Shown: in pieces, positions 1 through 11,287 of the stretch | Position numbering within the stretch: the stretch's first letter is position 1 | Layout of the letters: each line of letters starts with the position of its first letter | DNA from: Paguma larvata | Lineage: Eukaryota; Chordata; Mammalia; Carnivora; Viverridae | Reading direction: 5' to 3' | DNA length: 64,000 bases | Assembly: GCA_030068075.1 (NCBI GenBank) | Contig: CM057839.1 | Span: 56,200,960-56,264,959, forward strand | The notes under the pieces: model-generated | What the model was told of the DNA's origin: nothing | Databases searched by the model: none | What the model saw: only the letters and a program-made list of their open reading frames with translations | Made by a program: the position numbers and the translations under genes

Positions 1-1639
1 CTTGTTGCAACATTCTATGCTGCACTTGAATGTATGCTTGATTGTGGTGATATGGGTATCGACCTGTCTGCCCACAAATAGCCATCCCACACTTGAATAA
101 CCTAAGTAAATCATCAAAAAATAAAGGAAAATGAGTGGAGCCATATTCATATTTACTACCAATTTCTTGTCACCTACACAAGACACATTCAGGGCATCTC
201 AATTATGCTAATTTTTAATGAAGATGACTGTCCTATTAATAGTTCTCTGAACCTCATGCCCAGCTTACTTTGCCTCAGTGAGCTTCCACATCCTGTTCCT
301 CTTGAAAGGCTTCTTAATTTGTTTTGCTACCAAAAGAGATAAATGAAACTATTTTCAAGAAAAACAGAAACTTTTGATAGAGTTGAAATGACATGTCAAA
401 TACAGACAGCTGAAATAAGTTGTGTTTGGTTACTGTCTATGTTTCTGGAAGAAAATAATCACCACTGGGACTCATATGCAATTCTGCAGTGCCTGAACAA
501 TCGAAGTCATTTATTTTTGTTTCACCGCTGAAAAACATAGCCATGGCAAAAAGTACAGAGGTAATGCATATTTTAAAGGTTGACTGTTTTGCTCCCTCCC
601 CTTTTATTTTGCAAAAAAAAGTCTTTATTTTTCTATAACCAGATTAAATTTCCATTTTTACCCATCTTCACTTCCAACTGATGCCATAATAATTAACTCA
701 ATTCCAAGTGAAGTCTGTCAAAATCCAATGATTTAAACCCAATCATTTTGGGTTTAAAACTCAGTTTCTTTTAGAATTTTCTCCACACCTTATCCTGCAG
801 GTTGTAACATTGCCAAGGAGGGAGCTATCCATTCCTCTATCTTAATCTAGTCTATGATAGCCTGCACGAAAGCCACAGGCACCTCCTAATATTGGTGTCT
901 CCTGGAAAGCCACTTCTTCCATAAAAATTGTACTGTCCACACTGCTATTTTCAGGTGCGTTACCCAGCCATGACCCGATGGCCACTTCTGTGTCCTTCCT
1001 GCTCTTGGCATCTCACTCAAAACACTCTTTACCACCAAGGAAATATCTGTTTCCCACACTCCACTGGAGTCAGAGAGAACTCAGACCCTTATGCCCAGGG
1101 TGCTGCATGCAGCCATCTCTTTTCTGATGGTTTTCATGGCTCAAGGATGCTTCTATGTGAACAAACATTTCCAGAGCAAAAAGAACCCCAAGGGTGTCAT
1201 ATATCTCCTTTACTCTTAGATCTCCAAATTTAAAGAGGAATAGGGTTCCTTCATCCCCATCCCCTCATGCCAAATGAGAAAGATGCACACAGCTTCCCAC
1301 AGCAGGGTCTAACTCTCTTGTTTTATCTCCCAGTATATCTGTCTGTCTGTTTCTCAATCTTTCTCTCCCCCTCCCCACCTCCAAACTCCAAACTTTAGGA
1401 GCACCTATGTAATTTTTGATTGGAAAATGAAGAAAAGAGTTCTTTCATTCACTATCTTTTTCAGATTATTTTTTGTCTAAGTGATCTAAGGCTTTAAGAA
1501 TTTTAACATCTTTCTTCTATTTGCAGGCAGTGAAATAAAATGATCTCTCTCATAGATTGGTAATGGAAGTTTAGATGATACAAATTTTTGACATTAGCTT
1601 TTGTGAGATCTAAATAGTAGTTCTATTCCTGTGAATCTG
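1..1639. other. Unassigned non-coding stretch
   Basis: No gene or repeat family is recognised here. Open frames at 343-531 and 928-1233 are short, have no recognisable domain and no exon-like context, so they are treated as chance frames. A pyrimidine-rich low-complexity patch lies at about 1335-1385. The base composition is AT-rich, like the rest of the window. Confidence 0.6.
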
Positions 1640-1960
1640 GCTTAAGAAAATAATCATAACACTGAAATTAATTTTACGTAAAAATGCTAAATACCATGTC
1701 ACTTATAATAGCCCAAAATGGAAAATTTTCCATGTCCAAGTAGAAAGTTACAGCACTTTTCTGTGATTTAAGAACATTCAACAGTCAGAAATTGTGTTCG
1801 GTAAAGAGATTAGCAATACAGAGTAATACTTACAATAGAAAGTTAAATTACAAAGTAAGTGTAAAATATACACCAGATTTCAAAGACTTGGTATAAAGAA
1901 AAAAATGTAAAATATCTGATAATTTTAATACTGTTTACATATTGAAATGGTAATGTTTTA
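1640..1960 (+). repeat. Possible ancient LINE-1 3' part
   Basis: The text around 1700-1750 (ATAATAGCCCAAAATGGAAA and a following 'catgtccaagt') resembles the decayed C-terminal ORF2 region of old mammalian LINE-1, where the consensus describes a small AATAGCCAAA block followed by CCAAGTGTCC. Divergence is high and no reading frame survives. The edges are guesses. It could also be another ancient LINE. Confidence 0.35.
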
Positions 1961-1964
1961 TGTG

Positions 1965-2115
1965 TGTTGGGTTAAATAAATTTACATTACTTTCATCTGT
2001 TCCTTTTAACCTTTGTAATGTGGCTACTAGATGATTTAAAATCGCCTATGTGGCTCAAATTATATCTCTTTTAGGACAGTGCTACTCAGTGCTACAGTCA
2101 GTCTAGAGACTGACC
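1965..2115 (+). repeat. Ancient mammalian repeat, probably DNA transposon type
   Basis: The phrases 'aatgtggctactaga' (about 2018-2032), 'atgtggctcaaattatat' (2048-2065) and 'ggacagtgctact' (2075-2087) occur in the same order in a well-known old mammalian MER-type repeat. I recall the phrases but not a secure family name. No inverted termini could be confirmed by eye. Confidence 0.3.
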
Positions 2116-5100
2116 CCAATAGAAAGATCAATGAATGCTCCATAATGTGCACATGAAGTGAACCACCCCCAAAACAGAGATGCGTTCACCACAGACTTCC
2201 ATCTTTCTTAGAAGTGCTCTCTTTCTGATATTTTTTTCTACTCTTCTAAGCACACAGAGTGAGGGCTTCTGATAGATGTGAACCTCTCCTGACCTCATTA
2301 CTTGAGCATTTGATGACATCCTCCGTCTCTCCCCTAGGGAGAAAGCCTGTTCCCTATTTCCAGGACTCCAGTAGCAGCTAGCAAGGGGCAAGCTGCACCT
2401 GAAGAGCAGCCAAGTGGCGAGAGCACCTGAATCCAAGTGGCGAGAGCAATTGGAAATATTTCAAATGCTATTATTAAATATAGAGGGTCTCTTCTCTGAA
2501 TAAAAGCCAATACATACTTATAAGCCTACTTACCTAATTCATTGTTTATTAGTCCCCTGTGACATTTTGTTCAGAGGCTACTCAAAGCCAACATCACAAA
2601 TCCTAAAAATCTCTTTAGAAGACAGCCCTGTACCCTTACCTGAGGTGAGGTCATTGACAGGAGACTCAGCCTGTAACTTCAAAGGGCTCCTGCTGGGACA
2701 CAAAGGCTCAGAGGACAGAGGTGGGAGGGGAGACACCACCTCACCCAGGGACCCAGATGCTGCCCAGTCATGGGCACTCAGCCCCAGGCTCAGGCCATTT
2801 GGACACACAAGTGACAAGAAGAGTGAATTACTCAGCCAAGGCTGTTAGCTGGGGCCTTCAGTAACTGATTTGTTATTGCTGTTGTTTTTCTTAAGGGGAA
2901 TTGTGCAAGTCAGCAAAATACATAAAATAAACCTTCCTCTCTAAGCCTGACACACCAAATATACCCTGATTAAGAGCACATCAATCCTACAGGCTGTCAT
3001 CCAACAACCAGCAAGCAATTTCACTGTGCTCCTTTAATAAGAAGTGCACATTTTTATATCTGATCTCTTCTAAGGATTGCTATTATTCATCAAAAGCTGA
3101 TCTACAAATTATTTATGGTTTATTTTCAGAAGCCATGAGCTCATTTAATTTACAACGAAGGAAGAGCTATAACCCTGTGATGGGAACAACATTACATTTC
3201 TCAAAACTCTGTCTTTGCTAAATGACAACCTTGCCATCTGCATTTGCCCTCCAGGTTTCTCTAGAGCTGTGTCTCTAACCAAAGAAGCAAAGCATTTACC
3301 TGCCCTCCAAGTGCCTGCAGATAGAAAGACCTCAGATTTTGAGGAGCTTTGCTGAACTTGTCCCACACTGCAACTGACTTGTTATTTTTTTTTCGCATCT
3401 TCCTCCCTTCTGATCAGCTTTGTAGTTTTGCCCCAGATCACAGCAACAGAGGTGCTCTGGAGCAGGCCTCCAATTCCCTGTCCTAATGCCTCTTCTACCT
3501 TGCACACACACTACCTGGCAATACATGCACCGTGATCAATTGTCTTCTTGCTCTAGCCTTGTCTGAACCAGAGCTATGCAGTGAGGATCGTGGGGAATTG
3601 CAGGCATTAGGACTGAGAGAAAAAGTGCCATGTGTTTCCATGACAGGGAAATGAAGGCGAAAGGTCTAGGGAATCCAGGGACCTACACTTCAATCCCTTC
3701 AATGCTGTTGTGAATGGAACTTTCATCTCCTTGTACCAGGAGCAGCTCAGGAAGCTCTACTGCCGTCTATGGAAAAGAGGCTTAAAGAAGAAACAAGATC
3801 AAATAGATCTGCACATTCCCTGGCCAACAGGCAATTTCTCTAGTGTGGCCTTTTGTCAACTGTGGCTTTGCAGTCTTCAGCATAAACAAAGCTTTTTTTC
3901 TCCAGTTATGAGGACTGCTCAGGCTATAAACAGGCAAGTCATGACAGAAACCCATTGTTCTCAGAGAGGCCAGAGCAAAGAATACATCTTACTGTGGGGT
4001 TTTCTTCCTTTGAGGCTCTGAGTGTGAAACCAGAGTGACTCTCTGAGAAATCTACAGGAAACATCTTTCAGACACTTCCAGTATACGAAGCAATAGGTTC
4101 CCCTATTTGATCCCCTCAGCTTTATAACCGGGCAGCACCCCACTCTTAGCTTTCCTCAGGCTCCCCGTCATGAATCTATGATGTCTATGAAACTTCTGAG
4201 GAATGCTATCTCTGCCTTCTAATTTCTCATATCAAAAATTCTTTTCAGTGGTGACTCCCATGAAGATTCATTTTCACCTGTTATTCTTCTTCTTCTTCCA
4301 CCTTCTCCCCAGATACAGGGATTTAGCTTGATATTTTTTGTCTTAAGCATTTAATGCCTGCCTCACCTATACCACCTTCCACATTCACATCTTGTCATCC
4401 TTCTTTCTTACATCTGCTCCTTATCTCTAGTCAGTAATGACATACAACAATTCACTCATGGAGTATTTGCAGAGGAAGCAAATAGAAAAGCATATAAGTG
4501 AATGCTAGGGGACAGCAGAGCTGAAGACATTATAATCAATTGCCAGGTGTTTTAGAGGATTTCTTCAATAATGAACACCTATGCATTCAAATCAAAAGCA
4601 AAGGAGAGAGAGAAATCATAGTCAATTTTGAAACCTGTTGTTTTTGGCTTCCCAGGACATTTAAAATAAAGAAGAAGCTTGATTTTATGCGTATTTTAAA
4701 AATTACCCCAGCAATCTCAAGTTTCAGACTAACCAACAAATATTTGTTGACTATCGAATGAATAAAACTTGATATCCAACAGCTTGCTCAGTTCCTGAAA
4801 TATGTTAAGCCTTCTTTATGTTGGCAAATGATGGGTCAAAAGAAGGACCCAGGAAAGAAAGTACTGAACACCTGAAGGTGGGAACAAAAGATGTTGAGGT
4901 AAAGAAGGCTAGAACCAGGCAAGAAGGGGAGTGTGAAAGAGATAACAACTTTGTCACAGTTTTGACCAGAGAGTAGGGTGACATTTCCTGAAGGTGATTG
5001 GATATCATTTTAATGGTCTGAAAGTGTAAAACAGAGTCCTTAAGGAATCAAGAACCCATCCTAGTGCCAGGTCATCTGATCTTTAACACAATTATGAGGC

Positions 5101-5134
5101 ATTTTATAACCCCCTTTCTAGAATAATACACTAT
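2116..5134. other. Unassigned, repeat-poor stretch
   Basis: About 3 kb with no recognised gene or mobile element. It contains a small tandem duplication at 2410-2455 (period 23; the 16-base CCAAGTGGCGAGAGCA occurs at 2410 and 2433). The open frame at 3710-4021 (103 codons) has no recognisable motif and no splice-site context strong enough to call an exon. The block near 2860-3150 is AT-rich without simple repeats and could be old single-copy DNA. Confidence 0.5.
2410..2455. repeat. Two-copy 23-bp tandem repeat
   Basis: CCAAGTGGCGAGAGCA is present at 2410-2425 and again at 2433-2448, giving a period of 23 bases. The second unit diverges after the shared 16 bases. This is a minor local duplication with no gene association. 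Confidence 0.75.
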
Positions 5135-5240
5135 CCATATAGCTACCTGAACATTAGAATTATTTAGGAACTTTTCTTTAAACATACTGTCTGAAATCTA
5201 TAAATCCAGGTCTGGGGAAGAGTAGGAACAACATAAGCCT
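5135..5240 (+). repeat. hAT-type MER fragment (MER5/MER20-like)
   Basis: The words 'acctgaacattagaatta', 'taggaacttttc' and 'aggtctgggg' follow the order found in short non-autonomous hAT elements of mammals. A matching continuation, 'ccccagtgattctgatat', is at about 6440-6460, so the element may have been split by the LINE-1 material between. No terminal inverted repeat could be verified. Confidence 0.3.
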
Positions 5241-5285
5241 GGAACACCTTGCCTTGCTAGAAAGTAACGAAGTATTGCCAGAATG

Positions 5286-5286
<1 letters not shown>

Positions 5287-5325
<39 letters not shown>
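5287..5325. repeat. (AC)n microsatellite
   Basis: An uninterrupted AC dinucleotide run of about 19 units. Pure runs of this length are usually length-variable between individuals. Confidence 0.95.
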
Positions 5326-5327
<2 letters not shown>

Positions 5328-5399
5328 GGGAGTATGTCAAAAAGACAAAGGAGCCAGCTATGTCAGCTTGAAGGGTTTCCTACTGGCCAAACCTAGGAC

Positions 5400-6359
5400 A
5401 ATCTGAGCACCTAAACAGGTAAAAATACTTTTAGATTATAATACACTGAATAAAATAGGAATCCATGTGTCCATACTGATAATGTAAATAGACAGATAGA
5501 GACAGAGCATAGACACACAGAAACATACACAGATATGTAGGTACAATAGAATATTGGATTACTCCTTACAGAAGACCAACTGATAAATGTAGAGATTGTT
5601 TGTCTGGAAACAGAATCAACAACGATTGTTAAGCCTAAAGGTGTAATACTTGATGAAGCATGGAATATATGCATTATCTTAAAGTACGTAATCATAAATT
5701 ACTTGTTATTTGCAAGGGGAAAGATGGTAACTGTCGGGTGGAGAAATTGGACAAAACCTTTACTGAGTGACCAAGTCTAGTATCATTAAGGAGAGGTAGG
5801 GTTTTAAGCACCTCTGGATAGGATGCCCTGAGAAAGGTACACATCACTTTTATAACATTCTGGCAAGGGATACATAACGTGAATTGAATTATGAGGAAAT
5901 ATTAAGTGCAAACAACATAAGGATCGTTCTATGAAATAAATTACTTGTATTTGTCAAAAGTGTCAATGCAACAAAAGACAAAGAAAGACAAATATCGCAG
6001 ATGAAAGGAGATTAGCAAGATGTGGAATATGACTGCATTCCATAACTCTGGACTGGATCCTGTATTGAAAGAATGATTATCTATAAGGGGCATTATTAAG
6101 ACAATAATAATTGACAATTGACAAAATTGAACTATAAGCAAAGTGATAGACTTTATAGACTAGATAAAAATAGCACACCACTGTTAAATCCCTATAGCTG
6201 GATAACTCTACAGTGGTAATTTAAAAGAATATCCTTGACTCAGGAGAAAGGAAACAAATGTGGAAGATGCTAAAAATTAGTAAATCCTGATAAAAGGAAT
6301 TCAAGAGCTCTGTATTAATCTTGCAACTTTTGTGTGGATTTAAAATTATTTGCAAATTA
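5400..6359 (+). mobile_element. Ancient LINE-1 3' untranslated region
   Basis: Words such as 'tggactggatcctgtattg' (around 6049), 'aaaggaattcaagagctct' (near 6294) and 'tgcaacttttgtgtggattt' (near 6322) match the order of the 3' end of old mammalian L1M elements (their consensus ends with a GGATCCTGGA-like block, then 'actatctttgcaactttt', then a run toward AAATTATT). No open frame remains. The left edge is uncertain. Confidence 0.45.
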
Positions 6360-6437
6360 GAATTCTTCCATTTAATATATGCTATGTTAGATGTAAATTT
6401 AAAAACTTAATTAAAAAAAAGAATTCTTCCATTTAAT
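6360..6437 (+). mobile_element. 44-bp A-tailed micro-insertion with target-site duplication
   Basis: A 17-base direct repeat, GAATTCTTCCATTTAAT, lies at 6360-6376 and 6421-6437. Between the copies, 6377-6420 is 44 bases that end in an eight-base A run. The inserted text ('tgctatgttagatgtaa' followed by 'tttaaaaacttaa') resembles the last bases of a carnivore LINE-1 3' end. Direct repeats, an A tail at the right-hand side and a tiny body are the marks of an extremely 5'-truncated retrotransposition. Confidence 0.65.
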
Positions 6438-6969
6438 TCCCCAGTGATTCTGATATAGCACACCATGACTGGCCTTTGGAGAGTACTGAAGTAACAGAGT
6501 GAATGTCACCTTACGAAAACCAATGGGATGCTTTCTCATCTTCTGTCCGGTTATTTTTATAATAACCCCTGAATGTATAACCAATGTATTATCTGGAGTT
6601 CTTGTCCAAGTAAACAACAAGGTAGAAATGATCACAGGTATCAAATTAGAAGAGTAAATTCACATGCATTTATACTTAAGCTTCTACATAAACTTTTCAT
6701 GCAATCGATTACTTGTCTCAACAATTTCAGACTTTTCTAAGAGAATTACATGTGCAATAAATAATGATCTGCCTATATGCTTATTCATTATGATCATAAC
6801 ATTAATGATTATAAAAAAGAAACTTCAAAATATCACAGATACTCAGGTCCTTCTTGCTCCTTCCTTCCTATTTCCTTTTCACTAATGATAAGACATTAAA
6901 ACAAAAGATCTTTGGAGAATACTTCTAATTGAACTATAATAAGATTCCATTTTAATAACTGTATTTTTG

Positions 6970-7330
6970 AGTACTTGCTATGTGCCAGAAGCTTTACTAA
7001 GTGCTTTCATGCTATATCAGGAAAGGATAGGTCATACTGCTGTAATCGCCATCAAAGATCTCAGTGGCTTATAAAAATGAACGTTTATGACATGTTCACA
7101 CTACAGATATTCTGCAGATCAGCAGTAGGTTTCTGCTCCTTGTACTTATTCAGGAAGCAAATTGACAGAGCAGCCACCATCTTGAACATTTGATCATCAT
7201 ATACTAGAGGGAAAGTGGTCTTTAGAGGACTATGTACCAGTCTCAAAATGATCCCATAGCTTCCATCCACAATTTATTGGCCAGAATGTCATAGGGCTCC
7301 AGCCAGCCAACAAGATATTAGGACTTAAAA
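6970..7330 (-). repeat. Possible MaLR-like or similar old LTR fragment
   Basis: The phrase 'agtggcttataaaaatgaa' near 7063, followed by 'agatattctgcagatcagca' (7105-7124), follows the reverse strand of old mammalian LTR-type repeats whose forward strand has 'ttttaagccactaag'. It is strongly decayed. Family and edges are uncertain. Confidence 0.3.
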
Positions 7331-7399
7331 TGCAACTGTAGACCTAGGAGGTAGAGATCTCCCATCCAACAGTGCTAATTCCTACAAACCATGTATCAA

Positions 7400-7545
7400 A
7401 TTATTTCTCCTTATCCCTGAGAAAGGCTTACAGAAATTTAGAAAATGCCCACAGTTATACAGTAAAGGAGTCAGAATTTAAGCCCAGATAAGTGTGATTC
7501 CCAAGCCTGTGCTCACAGCCACTAAGATATGCTACCTAGCTGCTC
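7400..7545 (-). repeat. MIR SINE fragment
   Basis: On the minus strand this is a MIR. On the plus strand one sees 'ccctgagaaaggcttacag', then 'cccacagttatacagtaaa', 'ggagtcagaatttaagccc', and 'gcctgtgctcacagccacta', in the order of the reversed MIR consensus (gagaaactgaggc, cacacagctagtaa, ggattcgaaccc, gtgctcttaaccact). MIRs are ancient tRNA-derived SINEs shared by all mammals. Confidence 0.65.
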
Positions 7546-9754
7546 AATCTTGGCTCAGGCTTTTATATACAGTTATTAAGAGGCTTTACTCAGAAGCACG
7601 TGGACTAACAAGGCCTTACCTATAAGGGAAAATATTCTTTTACACCAGTTGTTTGGGCTGTCTATCTCATTTCCACTGGTCCACCTTGGCAGTTTTACCC
7701 TTTAGTTTGCCAGCTAGCTACTCTCTTCCCCAGTTGGCTTTCCACTGTCAGCATTTCCCACCCCCCATCTGTGAGGTTTATTTCCTTCATCTACTCTCTC
7801 AGACAAGCACATCGGAATCCTGGCTGGTACACTTCTTCCACAAATCCTGACCACAGTGATATTCAGATGTATTAGTACAACTGAACTGGGTAAGATTTCT
7901 ATGTTCTCAGAACCTATTCACAACTCAGAATTCTGTAAGCTGGCTTTATCATCTTCCGAATAACCTTGCCAAGGCATTCCATTGTCATATTTCTCATCAG
8001 TCAGCTGGGAACACTCAGCGAGCCCCTCCACCTAAGAGTAGCAGGCACAACATCATTGAGGTGGTTGGAGGATTGCAAAATCTCATGCACAGAGTGTGCA
8101 ATGATATATATGTCTATTTCCATAAAATAAAATGAGTAATGAATCAGAAATAGTAATCCAGACTTTGACCCCTAAGAAACAGATGAAGGAGCTAATGGAT
8201 GAATTCCTTACTCTTTCTCACTCCCACACTTCTACCCCAAGAATTATTCCCAGAGAAGGTGGTTCTCTGTGGATTCTCCAGAGACACGACACACAATAAA
8301 GCAATCAGCTAGGTTTCTTGCAGGATAGTAACACATCACCTTGCAATTGTATTTGCTCCTTCCCCACCTAACTTCCACTCTGCTGCAATCCTAGAATTGT
8401 ACTGTTTAATAAAACATGACCTTGTATTATTTGCCTCAGTCTCTCCTTTCTAGGAAACTAGACTTAAGATAATAGGATTATGAGATACACATCCACAAAG
8501 TCTTCTCTAATAGTATATTCATGGATCCAAAGACGCAGACCTTGGGGACTTGGAGTCACCATCATGCATTATCTTAACCCCACCTTGACCCAGGTGAACG
8601 TCAGTATTTTAAACTGTGACCAGAGTAGAAAGTCTTTCAGATCTCCCTTCTGCCTCTGAACATTCTTTTCTCTCTGCTTATAATGTCCTGGTTTCCTTTG
8701 CAGAAACATATTTGCCCTTTCAGTCTTTGATCTCACTATCTACCTCCCTATGAAACCTTAGTTCACACAATCTTTATTACCCCGGGCCAGAGCCTCCATC
8801 TTCCCTACTGATCTTACAATTTGTTCTTTTTATAGGCTTTATTAGCAATGGAAGTAGAGTTGGAGTGTTTTTAATTAACATTTGTTTTGTATTATATTAA
8901 AATCAAGAAATTGTCTGACAATAAAAAGACTACATATGAAGTTGTGTTATCTTAACTTCTACTCTAAGAAGATGCTATAGTCTTGCAACTAACGTTTTCC
9001 CAAGAAAAAGATTACTCGAACCATCTATTGTTTTTCAGAGTTAATAGTTGCTACTTCAAAAGTGATTTTACTCAAATATTGTATTAAAACAAAAAACTCA
9101 TAGGACAAAATGAATTGATTTACTTTGGTTTGCATCCACATTTCAGCCCTTAGCAGCTCCAAAAAGAAAAACAGAAAAGGTGATGAGATGCTGAGAACTG
9201 AAATAGCCAATCTGAGGGATCTGCTGGGTATGCTGTGTTCTTAGTTCCTAGAGACGAATTTAAGAGGCGAAAGCCACAAAAACAAAGCAGGCACTGATTC
9301 AAGGTTGGTTTTGTTCTATATTTGTCACTAATTCTAAACTAGTACTCAATGGAGAAGAAGAGCCCTGTTTGTTTAAAGCACATCTTTTCAATTTTCAAAA
9401 GCAAAAGTCATAATTATGGGGGAAAAATTCATTCAGGACATGTGTGTGCTTATAAGAGCCTCCCTGTCCTTTCTCCAAATGTAACTACCCAGGCCCTTCA
9501 GAACTGTGAGGACTGAGTGATCCTAGGCAACTACTGCTTTTTTCCCCTAAATAAAATTTGAGCTAAAAACCCTTCAGTTGGTGATAGCATCTGGGTCCAC
9601 TACTACATTAAAACCATTTAATGTACTTCATTTATAAAACTTTGGCTTACAAATCTTAAAAAAAGAAGTGCTTTTGGTTATTATGGTTCACATTCTATTT
9701 TAAAACTATTTCATACATTTCATGGTTTTCATACATTGTTCTTGGAAACCTAGT
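7546..9754. other. Unassigned stretch with possible L2 scraps
   Basis: No gene is recognised. Segments 7650-7860 and 8640-8840 are C- and T-rich with L2-like wording (for example 'tttgatctcactatctacct' near 8727) but are too decayed for a firm call. The ORFs at 7653-7850 and 9025-9210 show no domain. Confidence 0.45.
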
Positions 9755-9804
9755 TGTTGAGCCCTGCACTGGGCTCTGTGCTCAGAGCCTGGAGCCAGCT
9801 TCAG

Positions 9805-9850
<46 letters not shown>

Positions 9851-9908
9851 CCGCCCCCGCTTGTTCTCTGTCTCTCTGTCAAAAATAAATAAACATTAAA
9901 AAAAAAGA
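9755..9908 (+). mobile_element. CanSINE, 5'-truncated
   Basis: A felid-type SINE that begins within the tRNA-unrelated part: 'gagccctgcactgggctctg', then 'gctcagagcctggagccagc', a long CT microsatellite (9808-9848), and 'aaaataaataaacatt' plus an A run. The tRNA-like head with its polymerase III boxes is missing. The open frame on the opposite strand here (9706-9936) simply translates the GA repeat. Confidence 0.85.
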
Positions 9909-10277
9909 AGGCTCTATGCCCAATGTAGCTTTTCATATTCTAGGTACCAGCCAACTGTGTCATCTCCCACTCCTTTTTAAGTTCTTCCAATGTCAGAAAT
10001 TTCAAGGGACCCTTACTCCCAGGTCTACTATGGCTGCTGTCTTGCATCACTGTCATTGAGAAAGCTGCCTTTTCTTTATGGGGATTGCAGGGTGCTCTCA
10101 GTGTTTATTCAGGTGATCCCCTGAATATAAAGGGGTGGTTAATATATAACCTATGATGTAAATTATCAAAAAAAATTAAAGTAGGAATTTTAGTATCTGA
10201 GAAAAATATAATGGAAGGCAAAAATGGCATGGGGGACAAAGAGGTATGGTAATACTAATTAAAAATAATAGTAACCT

Positions 10278-10476
10278 GGGGCACCTTGGTGACTAAGTTG
10301 GTTAAGCATCCAAATTTGGCTCAGGTCATGATCTCACAGTCAGTGGATTTGAGCCCCTCATTGGGCTCTGTGCTGACAGCTCAGAACCTAGAGCCTGCTT
10401 CAGATTCTGTGTCTCCCTCTCTCTCTTCCCCTACCTTTCTCTCCCTCTCTCTAAAAAATAAACACTAAAGAATTTA
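10278..10476 (+). mobile_element. CanSINE, complete head to tail
   Basis: It begins GGGGCACCTTGGTGACTAAG, continues through the B-box region ('gatttgagcccctcattggg') and 'gctgacagctcagaaccta', then CT-rich DNA and an A-rich tail. The flanks give an imperfect target-site duplication: 'aaaaataatagtaac' at 10261-10275 and 'aaaaaataataatag' at 10476-10490. It has diverged moderately from the young consensus. Confidence 0.88.
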
Positions 10477-10952
10477 AAAAATAATAATAGGCAGGTTATA
10501 ACAATCTCAAACACATATTCATCTAACAGTATAGCCTTTGAATATATAAAGGCTCAAATTATAGAGTTAGGTAGAGTCTGTCATCTTCTATCCTCTTCTA
10601 TCTTCTTGAAATATTTGTTTTCTGACTGAGTTTTGAGAGGTATTTATATAGTCTGGATTCCAGTTCTTTACTAAATGTGATTTTCACATTGTTTCCTACT
10701 CTTGTTTTCATTCTTTTAACAATATCTTTGAAGAGAAGTTTTTTATTTTGATGAAGTTCAATTTACCATTGTTTTGATTTATTGGTTGTACTTTTAGTGT
10801 CATATCAAAGAAATCTTTAACCTAATATTGTAAAAATTTTCTCCTGTGTTTTCTTTTGGAGTTTGTTTAGTTTTGGGAGTGCTCATTTGGGAGTATGTGA
10901 CTCTCAATCTCAGGATCAGTGTTCAAGCCTACACTGGGCATAGAGTCTTCTT

Positions 10953-11069
10953 TTTTTTTTAATGTTTATTTATTTTTGAGAGAGAGACAGATAACAAGCA
11001 GGGGAAGGGGAGGAAGGGAGGGGGAGAAAGAGGGAGGGAGGGAGGGAGGACAGAGGGAGGGGAGAGAGG

Positions 11070-11104
<35 letters not shown>

Positions 11105-11216
11105 AATCTGAAACGGACTCCAGGCTCTGAGCACAGAGCCCAGTGCAGGGCTCCAACTCATGAATGGTGGGATCATGACCTATGCTGAAGTTGGATGCTT
11201 AATCAACTAAGCCCCA
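10953..11216 (-). mobile_element. CanSINE nested inside another SINE
   Basis: Reading the minus strand, the head 'ggggcttagttgattaagca' leads to the 'gagccctgcactgggctctg' block and a greatly expanded CT tract, ending in an A tail (T run at 10951-10960). The target-site duplication is GGCATAGAGTCTTCTT (10937-10952) against GGCATGGAGCCTTCTT (11217-11232), 16 bases with two differences. The body is longer than usual because of the polypurine/polypyrimidine tract at about 10976-11100. Confidence 0.85.
10976..11100. repeat. Polypurine (GA/GGA) tract
   Basis: About 125 bases that are almost pure purine on the plus strand, made of GA, GGGA and GGGAGG units. It derives from the CT-rich part of the nested SINE. 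Long mirror-like purine tracts can adopt triplex structures. The serine/proline-rich and arginine/glutamate-rich frames here are artefacts of the repeat. Confidence 0.9.
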
Positions 11217-11245
11217 GGCATGGAGCCTTCTTAAAAAAAAAAAAA

Positions 11246-11287
11246 AAGGAGGAGGAGGAGGAGGAGGAGGAGGGGGAGAAGGAGGGG
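11246..11287. repeat. (GGA)n microsatellite in a SINE tail
   Basis: A run of AGG triplets follows the A tail of the split SINE, then turns into a T/G-rich run up to about 11322. The polyproline frame at 11199-11396 on the minus strand is only its translation. Confidence 0.9.

Larger units (their letters stand above)
10885..11250 (+). mobile_element. Older CanSINE (short-tail type), split by another SINE
   Basis: The left part, 'gggagtatgtgactctcaat' to 'gggcatagagtcttctt', matches the older carnivore SINE form that ends in GGGCATAGAGCCTACTT followed by A's. It is cut at 10952 and its A tail resumes at 11233. The interrupting sequence is a minus-strand SINE (10953-11216) flanked by a duplication of the host SINE's own text. 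Confidence 0.75.

Noticed and set aside
3710..4021. 103-codon frame in a repeat-poor area
   Set aside because: Considered as a possible exon or retrocopy. There is no motif and no A tail or flanking duplication that I can see.
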